Source: Plectrocnemia conspersa
Lineage: Eukaryota; Arthropoda; Insecta; Trichoptera; Polycentropodidae
Direction: 5' to 3'
Length of the DNA stretch: 64,000 nt
NCBI GenBank assembly: GCA_009617715.1
Contig: VTFK01000194.1
Span: 124,001-188,000, forward strand
Part shown: positions 48,791 to 60,365 of the stretch, piece after piece
Numbering within the stretch: position 1 is the first letter of the stretch
Layout: every line of letters starts with the position of its first letter
Notes under the pieces: model-generated
What the model was told of the DNA's origin: nothing
Database searches by the model: none
What the model saw: the letters and a program-made list of their open reading frames with translations, nothing else
Made by a program: the position numbers and the translations under genes

Positions 48791-51554
48791 ATTCACAAAT
48801 TATGTTGTAAATCTCTTATAAAGATACTGATTTAAATTATATTTATTTCACATTATTGTATTGTATTGAATTTGCAAATTCTTCTATATTTTCAATCTAA
48901 TGGTTCCTTCCAAGAAGTCCACTATATTACTTATTCATACATCAGTAAAAACAGAGCATTGTCTTTGAGGATAATAGTCTTATTTAATACGTTGTTATTT
49001 GCTCCTTATATATTTATTATTTTTACCATAAAGGCACCATTTTTAATCTCCAGTGACGAGCAAAGAAATCGATATTGTCAAGTAATTAAAAAGGCGCATG
49101 TAACGATCAGTTTTTTTCTATAAACATTAGTACATAGCTTCTGAAATAAAATTTAGATGATTAAGTACTGCTTCTAGCTTTTAAAAAAGAGCTTCCAGCT
49201 CAGACCTACGACTAACGTTTTTGAGATTTATTTTTAATTACAAATCTGACCATCTTGAATTGTATTCCAACGCTCATAGCAAAAACACTAGGATGCAAAT
49301 ACGGATACGATCAGTACTTCCTCTTGTAGAGATATCTATGAAATTTTCTTTGAATCCTGTCTTAACAACAAACAGTTACTTCGCTTCATTTGGATTCTAG
49401 ACAATAGAGCCATATTTAAGGCCCTTACGAATTAGCGTATCATACATGTAGAATGCGATACGAACATCCTCGACGCCTTATCGCAAACTTTAACCACATC
49501 CACGAAATCCGTAAATTACTAAACGAATTATAAACAATATGTTCGTTAAAAATCTGTTAAGAGAACTTGAATTTATCTAAATAAAAATATATTTAGAGGC
49601 ATTTGTGTGATATTATGTTACATAGCTGGTTGTAAAATAAATAATAAAGCATTCAATTTAAGTCTCCCTCATTTGTGATATATCGTCATTTGATCTTCTT
49701 TGAAACGATCTCATAATTTAAATTTTATTCCATTGCGTCATTTCGTTTTCCCATTATTCCATCATTTGCTCTCAAAACGATCCTTAATTGCGATCGGCGT
49801 GGGGCTGCGCGGAGCTTTCGTTCAATTTTGTCCAAAAGTTGCGTCACGGCGACGGTTACGTCACGCGGAAAATTCTGTCCGCGCTGCTAATAAGGGCGTG
49901 ATGAATTTTTTCATCCGCGTCGTTTTTCCCCCACGTATTTGCATAATGCTTCGGGAATATTGGAGAAAATGCGGCTGAAAAATATGCTGGGATTTGCATA
50001 ATTGTTACGTCGAACTCGCGTTACGTAGGTGGCATGTGAGTCAAGCTGAATACCAAATCGTCCAGTGATTGCCAAGCGCGGCATCGTTAACCGGCCCTTT
50101 CGCACCCGTGTATACACACACGCACTCTTTACTATTCTTATAGCCAAAAATATGACTTAGTTGTTTGCTTCTTTTGTGTATTGTTCAGAAACGTGTCTGA
50201 AAAGCGTTACAAAGGTAGTACGTGTCAATGAAGTGGTTCTCGAAATAGAACGTAAATTGACCTATAGCTGATTTTGTTACGCATTATGTATAATATAATG
50301 TTACAAGTGTATCGATTTACGCCTATGATAAAGGCCATATATGTAGGAATAATCAGACATGGCCTGTGCATTACGTAAAAGTGATGTATCAATTTCGACC
50401 TATAAAAAAACTAGTAAAAGTTCATATGCGCATAAAGACACTTATACGCGATCTACTCGTTGTGCACTAACCATATATTAATGGTATTAAAGAATATCGT
50501 GCTTCGTGTATTAAATGTCATAAAATATGAATTAGTGATAAAAATCCTATTTTATTATAATAGCATAAGTATACCTATATTATATAATATAAGAGTACAT
50601 TTATAAAATAATAATACGGCAGCACTTCAGTCGCTTCTTTTTTCAAGAATTCCATTAAATCGAGAATTATTATTGTTCCAAAATTTTTATAGAGCATTTT
50701 TCTGTTTAAAATTAAATTTGTTCGAATGTTTTACAACCGCAGTATTTTTTTTCTGTCGCTGTGGGTCCATGTCAGATGTTTGAAAATATGTATGCCTTTG
50801 TGAAAGCTTTTTTTTTCACAAAAAACACGATTTTTTGTGGAACGTATCTACTGTGTAAAAAAATTAGGTGTACTTCAATAGTGAGTAATTAATTTATTAC
50901 TTACAAATAACGTAATTTATTTGAAAAATAATAATTAAAATAAAATTTGTCTGTAGTTGCGAATACATAAATCTTATGATTATTCTTCCGATTAAAAATC
51001 TTCCTATCTTTTCTCATATAAAGGTTCTTATATGAGATTAAAAATACAGGAAAATACTTACTACAAGTTTCTGGTTTATAACCATTTTCTAGTTCACAAA
51101 AGTAAATTAAAAATATAAAAATATACTAAGATTAAATTGAGCAAAAATTACTAGTAAAAAGATACATAAATTATTAGGCTTGAAATTTAGTAAAAAATAA
51201 ATTGAGGAATGGAGACTTGGAGAGAAAAATGAAGGTATAGCTCTAAAGCAAATTGTGTTTTTTACACTAAAATTAAAGTTTGCTCTAGTTGTAGATTAGA
51301 GTGCTAATATGTTTTCGCGTAATATTGTTACTATTAATTTATGGCAATGTTCTTAACAAAAATCAATGATCGGATCTACTATATTTTTTTAGGTTAGTGT
51401 ATTTTTTCTTTTTAAGCATTTTACAGTTATTCTTCAACAGACTTCAGCAGTTTTTTGCTAAATTGCCTATATTGCTACTGTATAATATTGTGCAATACAT
51501 ATATTATTTTCAAGTGGCAGATTTTTATATACTATACAATCCTCAGAATATCTG
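48791..51554. other. AT-rich noncoding DNA
   Basis: No gene recognised. G+C-richer island at 49690-50145 listed separately. A small hairpin CTCATATAA/TTATATGAG lies at 51016-51040. Confidence 0.5.
49690..50145. other. G+C-richer island, possible conserved noncoding DNA
   Basis: Contains GCGATCGGCGTGGGGCTGCG, GTCACGGCGACGGTTACGTC and GAACTCGCGTTACGTAGG. Open frames on both strands (92 and 78 codons) without any recognised domain; the plus-strand frame is Arg/Phe-rich and not family-like. One of the largest unique islands. Confidence 0.3.
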
Positions 51555-53413
51555 TAGTTGCTCTTGAATTTGAGTGTCGAATCAGCCTTTCGACGATATC
51601 TGCAGTTTAACAATCAAAATTGTTTACGTTTTGCATGTCTTAACATTGTTATATCTGTATCTTTTAGTTTGGTTAATATGGAATATGGATTTAGCAGACT
51701 AAAGTCCATTTTTACCTCGGGACCAGATTTTATTCCAGACTACATTCTGAAAGGATGCAAGTCTGGTATTTTACAGCCTCTAAAATTTATATTTAATTTA
51801 ATTTTGAGATCCTCTTGTTTTCCAGAATTGTGGAAATGTTCAAAAGTCACTCCGATTCATAAAAAGGGTCCCAAATCTCAGATTGACAATTACAGGCCAA
51901 TAGCTTTGATCTCATCACCTGCAAAATTATTTGAAATTGTTTTGCATAAATACATTTTTAATCATTGCAGGTGTATGCTTCTCGACCAACAACATGGTTT
52001 CCGTAAATCTCGATCCACTGTCACAAATCTAATGGTTTTGTCTAACTATGTTTCAAAATCATTGGACTCTGGTGTACAAGTGGACGTCATATACACAGAT
52101 TTTGAAAAAGCATTTGATAAAGTTAACCATGCTTTACTTGTAAAAAAGTTATCTAATTTCGGGTTATCTGAAGATCTCATAAATCTATTCTTAAATTACT
52201 TGACCAATAGATATCAATTCGTCAAGTATAATAACTCCTTTTCAGAACGATATAAGACCCCTACTGGAGTACCTCAAGGATCCAATTTGGGTCCATTGTT
52301 GTTTTTATTGTTCATTAATGACATAGAAACAGCAATAGAGCATTCAGATTTTTTATTATATGCAGATGACTTGAAAATTTACAAGAAAATGCATTCGATT
52401 TCTGATTCCCTCGACCTACAGAAGGATCTCAACTCTATATGGAAATGGGCTTGCTATAACCAATTGCCTTTCAGTGTAAAGAAATGTCACACAATTTCAT
52501 TTTCAAGGTCGTTAACGCCGGCAAAATATTCATACCATCTAGGCGGATATTTTTTGGAAAGGTTTTCTTCAACTAAGGATTTAGGAGTGACTTTCGAAGA
52601 ACGTTGAAAATTTAGCCAGCGCATTGCAGAGACTCATAGCAAATCCTTAAAAATTCTCGGTTTTATCTTGAGAAATGCGCGCTACTTCAGGAATACTTTA
52701 GTATTGCGCCCTTTTTATGATACTCTAGTCCGCAGCATACTAGAAACTAGCTCCATCATTTGGATCCCAGGCGTAATGAATCAATGTAATGAATTGAAGC
52801 TGGAAAAAGTACAACGTAAATTTCTTTGATATTTATACTTGAAGGAATACGGGTATTATCCGTTCTTGTTTCCCAGTGCTTTTATTTTAGGAGCCCTGGG
52901 ATACGTTTCTTTGTCAACTCGCAGAAGTGTTTATGTAATTAAACACTTCTGGAAATTGCTCAAGGGCATCGTAGATAATCCTTCAGTGCTCGAGCAGCTT
53001 CAAATGTGGGCTCCTGAAGGTGGTTATAGTTCTCGGTCGCGTCCTCTATTCTTGCCTGTAAAGTCTAGAACTGGAGCACTTGCCAACTCTTCTCTGGCTA
53101 AGGCTATTCATCTGCTCAATTCTGTCCATAGAAATATTGACATTTTCTCGTGCACATATGGAGTTTTGGTTCAGTTCGTATGGGACAATGCACACCTGTT
53201 GAGGTTATTTGTGTCTGTTATTTTATCTTGTTTTTTTTTATGTTTTTACTTATATGCTTTGAGTGTGTGTGTAATTATACGTATATGAAATTGTATGTAT
53301 GCATACTATATATTCATATGTATTATGATATATTTATATTTTTGACTATCGTGACGCATTAGGTTTACCTGTCAGGTCACGATGGTTATAATTTTAATAA
53401 ATAAATAAATAAA
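51555..53413 (+). mobile_element. 5'-truncated LINE (CR1/jockey-like non-LTR retrotransposon)
   Basis: Consists of the reverse transcriptase and C-terminal part of ORF2, a short 3' UTR with GTGACGCATTAGG and GTCACGATGG, and a tail of AATA repeats (about 53393-53412). No endonuclease domain or ORF1 was seen upstream, so it is 5'-truncated as is usual for these elements. The exact 5' border and target duplication could not be found. Its 3' UTR motifs are also present in the relic at 14.9 kb. Confidence 0.9.
51558..53288 (+). pseudogene. LINE ORF2 reverse transcriptase, two in-frame stops
   Basis: A single reading frame runs through the whole region, opening just after a TAG at 51555 and broken only by TGA at 52605-52607 and 52827-52829. 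In residues from 51558: SGPDFIPDYIL (54-64), NYRPI (111-115), QHGFRKSRST (145-154), YTDFEKAFD with catalytic Asp181 (179-187), GVPQGSNLGPL (237-247) and the catalytic YADD (268-271). After the first stop the thumb and C-terminal region continue (RYFRNTLVLRPFYDTLVRS, GALANSSLAKAIHLLN). Both stops are TGA; CGA to TGA or TGG to TGA changes would explain them. The catalytic residues are intact, pointing to recent loss of function. Confidence 0.93.
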
Positions 53414-56400
53414 TCTTCAGCATCTACTTAATCAAAATAATTTATTATTTAATCACAATATTTACTTACAAACCAAACAAGAAATTAATAAGCTAGATGT
53501 GCCGCGTGAGCTTCTAAACAGTGTTGTAGAAAAAGTTCAATGTGTGCAATACCATAGAAAAAAACGCTCGTTATAATCGCTAAAAACTTATTGCTGTATC
53601 AATTTTAATTTACAGAACAAGCCTTTTCAATCACGTGACAATCGGAGTATTAGACGGATTAGGGTAATTGTAAATGCACTTTTTGAATGGACAGTTGGTG
53701 GCTATATAAATATTATACAAAAAGGCCAATACCCAAAATATATTTTTTAGCAATTATCTGTTTTAATCATGGCCATTATTCAAAACGCTATTTTTATTTT
53801 AAAAAGGTAACAAACAACAATATATGTAGTTTGTTTTCGCCCCAAATTATCGCGCTGGTTCGAGTTCGAGAAAATTGTGAATAAAAATATTTTCTTTAAT
53901 TTTATAAAATCACAGAAGAACAACTCACTCTAAAAACACACTAACTTTTTAAGTTTTTGTGTATTACTACACCGCAGGTAGAGATTTATTTTCTCTGATG
54001 TACCGTTGCATTATCTACAACTGAATTTTGCCCTTTTTTGTTTTGTAAAAGCCTTTTTTTTAAATATTTGTGTTACTTATAACAGTCATGGCTATAACAA
54101 CTAATAGCTGTCAAACAAAAAAATCAAAAAACATTTTATAATTACCAGAATTTCCATATATCTGAGTTATTATAGTGTAGCTATTAACTTTTTTAGTGCC
54201 AATTCTTTTTTATCTCATTTGAGTATATTCATATGTCACTTTTGGCGCCAGGAGAGTGCCAAATTTAAATGTTTTTCTAATAAAATGTATCAATACTCTC
54301 TATTTCAATTAATAAAATAATAGAGCAGTTAGTGTTTTAATTTATAGATAAGAATGCTTAAACTTAATTATACTTATTGCCGAAAACACTACAATAAGGT
54401 ATGCTAAAAATAGCTATAATAAATTACTTAAAACAAACCTCAAATTAAATAGTATTCGTTATTTCATCAAACAAGAATTCTCCTTTGGTCCAACTGGTTT
54501 CATAATATGATTAGTACAAATTTAGAATATGTATAATATATCATTATTTGCGTTTCGTTCGTAAATTTAGAGACACATTTCTCGTTTTATATATTATATG
54601 TATATCTCGAACTCTTTATCTACATGGATAAAGCATGTAGCAATCATATGTTGAAAAAACAAACAATTTAATTGGAGCTATATGGTAAATAATAATTAAA
54701 TATTATTTTTTTATAAACAGGATTAAAACCTTAAGAGGTCCTTAACATTTAAATTTATTTTGCTCTTCCATAATACATCTAACTCAGTATAAATAAAAAA
54801 ATAAAACTCAAACTAAAAGTATTATTTTTATAGTTATAAACGCCCATTGTATTTATTGCAAAAAAAATTTTTGATCACATCCTCAAAACTAATTTCTCGT
54901 AGCCCATCTGCTTTTGCATTTAGTAGAGATGAAGTATCAAAACTATCTTTATATACATTTGTTTTGTATTATTAATATTAGAAAAAGCACATTCAATATT
55001 ATTTTTCACGAATTTATGCCACACATAACAATGAAATTGCTAAAGCTCAGCTGCACATTTTATTGTTTAGGTCATCTGGGAAAGTATTAATTAGCTTTTC
55101 ACAACTCTGAGATCACATTTATTGCAAAAAATATGCTGTATAATTTTATATAGTAAATATCTCCACTAATATTTAATATTAATCTTATCTTATTAAATTT
55201 AATCTACATATTGAAGCACTAATATTTTAGCTGCATCGTGTGTTTTTTTGGAAAATTTTTTTTTTCACAATTATTATATTTTTTGATATGTGCCGAAAGA
55301 AACGTAATTTTCTGCAAACAAAAAACACATTAAAGTAGCTTTTATGGTTTTTGGAAGTCCTCTTATATTTGTCCAAGCTTCCTTGAAAGACCATTATAAA
55401 AAATGGGACATTTAGTCGCATTACTAATTACTAGCAACCATCGACGACTACGGTACCTACTCTCAGACTATACTGGCATTCATTTGACGGACACAAATCA
55501 TTTATTATATTTTCGGTGAATTATTTTTTGTATTTTGTACATTAAACAGCGTCTAACTTGCTTCAAAAATAACATCACTAAATTACAAAAATATATTTTT
55601 CAAGTATATGGTAAATCAAAAGGGGGTTAAATTTTTTTTGTTTAAAATATGTTGCTGTGTATTTTTGTACTATCCTATTTATAAAAGAAGGGTAAGAAAA
55701 TAAAAATATAAATTTAAATAAAGTAGCGCCGTTGCAATTAATTGTGCGAGAAGAAATACAACCCATAATGACTCAGGTTTTTCGGGGCTTGCTACATTTA
55801 TCAATCTGCCCTCTCACTGTGTAAAGTTCAAGTTATACTAAGCGTACTTAGAAATAGGTTACGGCTCTAGGATCGTATATTTGATTGAATAAATTTTCTA
55901 ATAGTTTTTTGTATCATTTATAGTACATTTCTGTAGATGATCCGTCGCATTGGTTGTGTTATAACCACAGCACGACTTAGTTAATCAATCACTTTGTATA
56001 CATTGTATACAATAAATAAAAAACATTTATTTAGTAATTTAATAATTTGCAAATTAACCAATCAATCATATTAATTAGTGTGCTGAATTTTACATTGACT
56101 GAAAACTAAATTAAAATAATATATTATAAAATACGTTTATAATTCATATGAAGTCATAATACGATACATATCTTATTTAAATGTTTGTACATTTTTAAAT
56201 TAATATAAAGACGATCGTAAAACTTGATTAAACGTTAGCGGTCCATTACATGTGTAATATTAAAATATTACCAAGCAATTTAATATTATTACAGCGGTTC
56301 GTTGTGAATTTATGATTAAATTATAAAGCATTGTTCGGACTCGCCTAGATGAAAGCCTTATATACTCGACTGAAAATTTACGGTGAATTTTTATTTTTTC

Positions 56401-56779
56401 ATTAAAACTTTTATGGCGTCTATTATATGTATTTTTTATACGGAGAAAGTTTGATTATCTTAAATGATTTAGATAAAAAGTTAGATGACCGAAGATAAAA
56501 AACTGTGTTATAATGGTTATTTTGTAGGTCTTAAAAGCATAAGCGTTTAAATATCGATAACATTTTATTCTAAAATATCAAGTAATATATTTTTTTAGAA
56601 TAAATAAAGCTTGACATACCTTGTCAAAAGCTATTTAAAATCAGTATAGATACCACTGTATCAAATATTGCTTAAAATGATATTCGATTGAATCTTATTT
56701 TATGATTGTCTTATGACACTTTTAGAAATTAAGTTTAATCAGTACTTAAAATTCATATTTTTATGAATTTATCAATGAA

Positions 56780-57010
56780 TTATGCTTTAAATTCACGACA
56801 TAATTTGGCTACATTCTGCTTTTTTATAACCGTGTCATTGTCATTAACAGAATTAAGATAGCGATAAATTTGAGCAGAAGCTCTTTTCGCACAAAAGGAG
56901 CGCTTCACTAAGAATTTCTTACACTTGACAGTCATTTTAAATACCCACAAGCACAACATTGCTGCGACTGTCATTTCAAGAGCATTCTAGCGGAAATTGC
57001 TCCCATTTTT
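56780..57010. other. G+C-richer island, possible conserved noncoding DNA
   Basis: Minus-strand frame of 64 codons ending at an ATG near 56974 has a Cys-rich start but no identifiable domain. Unique within the window. Confidence 0.2.
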
Positions 57011-57439
57011 ACAAGCTTTGTTCTTCTCCAAACATACACATAAAACAAGTGATTTATAGCAATAATATAGCACAGACTTGAGATTAAACCACGAGATATT
57101 TTTTTGCTAGTAATTGAAACGATTAAATATTTAATTTGTATGCTCTTAATTAATTATCAGTAAAAATACTAATCATATTATTTGTACTTATATAATAAGA
57201 AGTTAGATAACATAATATTCTCATTATAAAGTAAGTACGTTATGAATCATTTTTGGTAACTATAAAACGTTGAAGGTAATCACCGTAATCAATTTCATGC
57301 TCGTTCCTTATTTATGTGTTTTATTCGATTGTAATACATTATTAACATATATGGGATGTTAAAAGTCGATTAGTGAAATATATTTGTTCAAAGCGTATCA
57401 GTATTACGTAAACTTTTGCTTTATGTCTTTATTTCAAGC

Positions 57440-57620
57440 GACGTCTGGGTGTCTGAACACCCAGTGGTCCTATTAAGCCCAGTTTTTTTTCAGACAAAGG
57501 TCACAATCCCGAAAAACAATGCCTCGTCCCATTTGTTTGTCTAGGACTACGGTTAGACCCTCGATTTAAAACGCAAGACGCCTAACCACGCTCCCAAAAA
57601 AGGTTACACCTTCAATCTAG
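57440..57620. other. island with an 8-bp G+C-rich hairpin
   Basis: CTGGGTGT-CTGA-ACACCCAG (57445-57464) is a perfect hairpin with a four-base loop. The rest includes CGCAAGACGCCTAACCACG. No frame or repeat match. Confidence 0.3.
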
Positions 57621-58704
57621 ATTTTTTCGCTTAGTAACAATTTGATTTTTAATCAATTTTCTAAATACGATATCGCTCAATCGAGCTTTTGATGAAGTTT
57701 AAGCCGACCTGATGCTTTTTCGTATTATTGCACCCTTGTAAGAAAGAAATATTTTCTCTCTTTCACAAAAGGAAATTGCTAGGGATTTTTTTTATTGTTT
57801 AAACGCTTACAATATAAAAACCAATTTGGAAAGAAATACGCTCGCGAAGGTTGCTTTAATAGCAATTCGGTTGAAATACTTGGGTGTCTTAAGGCTTATG
57901 TGGGTATTGTAAGAGATGAGATGGATTACCATTTTGTAATATAATGATGCTATTTATTGTAATGACATTTAAGATAAAAATCTTGAATTATTTTTCCTTT
58001 TACACTGAACGATTTAAATTTATGTGCTTTAATATAATACCGATTGATGCATGTACTATACAGTTATAACATGATATTTATACGTCGCAAACTGTTAGTT
58101 GGTATTTTTATACTTCAATTATTTCTTAAATTGAGAGATAATGTTACGGGATTACTTATACAATATATTTTAATTATTCCTCTAGGTTTTTTCGGACCAA
58201 ATCAGTTATATATCTAGATTCTATAAATAATATTGTGGATTTAAGTGGATTTTAATTTATTCGATATTAAAACAATCGTTTTGTATGTACGATTTTTTTA
58301 TTATTTCAATGTATGTTAGATTTTATATACCTACACCTGAAGTATGAAAAAATTTAGGCAATATTTCAAGACCTAATTATTATAATACATGTTGGCAAAA
58401 ATTTTTTAGAGATATTATACTCTATAAATAAATTAAAATAGAAAACATAAAAACAATAAACATATATCTTCAATCATATAAAATACTTTTCTAAATGAGG
58501 TATAAATTGTTATATGTTAAAGATATCTTATGTTGCAGTGAATGTATATTAGTTAATTTATATTTTAACCAGTAAAAATATAATTTCATTAACTTTGCCT
58601 TTTAAAATATATCAAAAAATTGCTTTTAAATTTCACTGTCGAGTCTCATATTTTCATGAAATATTCACTACAATATTTAAAATAATTTTAATTAAACGCA
58701 AAAG

Positions 58705-58885
58705 TTATGTTAGGTTTGGGTTTTAATTAAAAATATATGCTTAGCAACTGTGAATGTGTATTTTATTTGTAGCTATATTTTATATATGATAGTGAAAATA
58801 ACTGTTACTAAAAAATCACATTTACCCTTACAGTTGCTAAACTGTCATTTGCTGTTAAAACTAAAACCAAACTTAAACGGAACAA
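58705..58885. repeat. repeat family D, fold-back copy
   Basis: The left arm (GTTAGGTTTGGGTTTTAAT ... CTTAGCAACTGT) and the right arm read in reverse (GTTTAAGTTTGGTTTTAG ... GTTTAGCAACTGT) are imperfect inverted repeats of about 55-60 bp around a TATATA-rich centre. The shared block resembles family D at 45.44 and 58.95 kb. A fold-back MITE is likely. The 66-codon frame here is chance. Confidence 0.65.
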
Positions 58886-58939
58886 CCAAATATTTTTTAA
58901 TTTTTTTTTTTCAAATTTGCTTAAATTTCTGGTTAGTTC

Positions 58940-59100
58940 GTTTAGCTTAGATTTGGGTTTGAACAGAAAGTAAACGTTTCGCAACTGTCAAATTGATTTT
59001 AACAACATTGTAGAGCAAAATATATTTTCACTAGTATCTCTCAGTAAAATATATTTTCACTAGTAGAAATGTGTATTTACTAGTGAAAATGTATTCGGAT
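58940..59100 (+). repeat. dispersed repeat family D, copy 2
   Basis: GATTTGGGTTTGAACAGAAAG, TAAACGTTTCGCAACTGTCA and TTGTAGAGCAAAATAT match 45440-45520. It ends in ATATTTTCACTAGTA, repeated at about 59019 and 59051, and inverted at about 59078 (TTACTAGTGAAAATGTAT), a local hairpin. Confidence 0.7.
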
Positions 59101-60059
59101 AATATTTCAAATATAACCTCATTGGTAATATACATTCACTGTAAGGATTTTATCGCACGCATTTAAATATAATCAATTAAGAATATTTAGATTTAAATCT
59201 TTAGGTGAGTTTGTATTAAATGGTAAGATAGATTTTGTATAAAATTAATACTATTGACGATTTTTACTAAAATTTGCTGGTGGCTTTATACACTTACAAC
59301 TTATTTTAGTCATCCTTAACAATTATTTAAATTTTACGGAAATACCTGAGCTGTATATATTATGTAAAATTACTTATATACATAAAGGTAACGAGAAATC
59401 TTTTCAGGGATACTATCGACATTCCTGTCTATAGCTAAAGTGCTAAGGGATAAATACGTTTCGCAGTCCCTATCCGACTATACGTCTCTGGAGCGCAAAC
59501 CTATCCCATTTAATGCGAAATCGGAGGGCGAAGCGCAATATCGAATAGACGGTTTCTCTCTTTGTGAAACACGCACCGGAAAAAAGGGTTGTGTTTTAAG
59601 GACCAGCCCAAAATCCTTCCGCCATCCCTAGGCGCGCCCTATTTTCTCCTTCCGGCCCTGCACTTGATTTACCTCCGTGACATTTGAATCTCAGGAGAGC
59701 GGAAAAAATCCAGTGTAGCTCCGAGCGAAATTACCGTTCTGGGGCGAAATGCGGAAGAACACAAACACACACACATACATTCATACAAATACATATGATA
59801 TAATTTATTCCATATGCAACGATAACTTATTATTTAGATGAAGGTGCAATTGTAATTTATTTATTTGAATTAAATTAAAAGCATATTGACTAGTAATATT
59901 AATTTGTTGCGAAACAATGCCTATCAAGCAAATGTCGCTTTCTAAAGGCGTATACCTATTTTACTGTTCTAAGAAACGAGTACATATTTTGGCTGGATGA
60001 TTGTGATTGATCAACAATTGTCGTTTAAGTATAGAGAGATTCTCCTCTAACTCTTAAAA
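59101..60059. other. AT-rich noncoding DNA with island at 59390-59770
   Basis: No gene recognised outside the island. A short (CA)n-like stretch is at 59761-59775. Confidence 0.5.
59390..59770. other. G+C-rich island, possible conserved noncoding DNA or exon
   Basis: Sharp rise in G+C, with CGGAGGGCGAAGCGCAATATC, CCATCCCTAGGCGCGCCC and CTTCCGGCCCTGCACTTG. A plus-strand frame of 63 codons (59440-59631) has mixed, protein-like composition but no family resemblance. Sequence after it (TTCTCCTTCC...) is pyrimidine-rich. Unique within the window. Confidence 0.3.
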
Positions 60060-60365
60060 GTGATTCTGATATCTTTAGTGGAAGATTCTCAAGTCTAAAT
60101 GTTTTTAACGAAATCATAGGAATAATCTGATCGAACGAGATTGAGAAAATGGCACAGTGTGCCATTTTTAGACACTAAATAGTGGTTGACGAAAGTCCAT
60201 TTTTATAGAAAATTCAAATCATGCTATAGAGAGCATCAATTGCATTTAAATAATTTTAAATCATCTGCATACAGAATAATTTGTAACTGCCGTATTTATG
60301 TCTTTAATAAAAAACGCGAAGAGCAGAAAGCCCAGGTTGAACCCCTGAAGGGATGAAATATTATT
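60060..60365 (-). pseudogene. LINE reverse transcriptase relic
   Basis: On the minus strand the catalytic box LYADDLKLFK is encoded at about 60245-60274. Upstream of it, in shifted frames, SGVQPGLSALRVF (about 60320-60355) corresponds to the GVPQGxxLGPLLF motif, and FIKDINTAV follows. Downstream, near 60150, HTVPFSQSRS matches the CHTISFSRS motif of the 51.5 kb LINE. Only a core of about 300 bp remains, with frameshifts and stops, though both catalytic Asp residues of YADD survive. The palindrome AAAATGGCACAGTGTGCCATTTT (two >20 halves joined by CA) at 60148-60170 falls inside it by chance. Confidence 0.8.

Larger units (their letters stand above)
53414..58704. other. AT-rich noncoding DNA
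   Basis: No gene recognised. At 54880-55440 the minus strand contains coding-like peptide stretches (for example SLLNAKADGLREISFEDV) that may be a decayed transposon, but I cannot name the family. Two G+C-richer islands are listed separately. Confidence 0.45.

Noticed and set aside
54880..55440. Coding-like peptide fragments on the minus strand (KFVKNNIECAFSNI, SLLNAKADGLREISFEDV)
   Set aside because: Suggestive of a decayed transposon, but no diagnostic motif allowed a family to be named.
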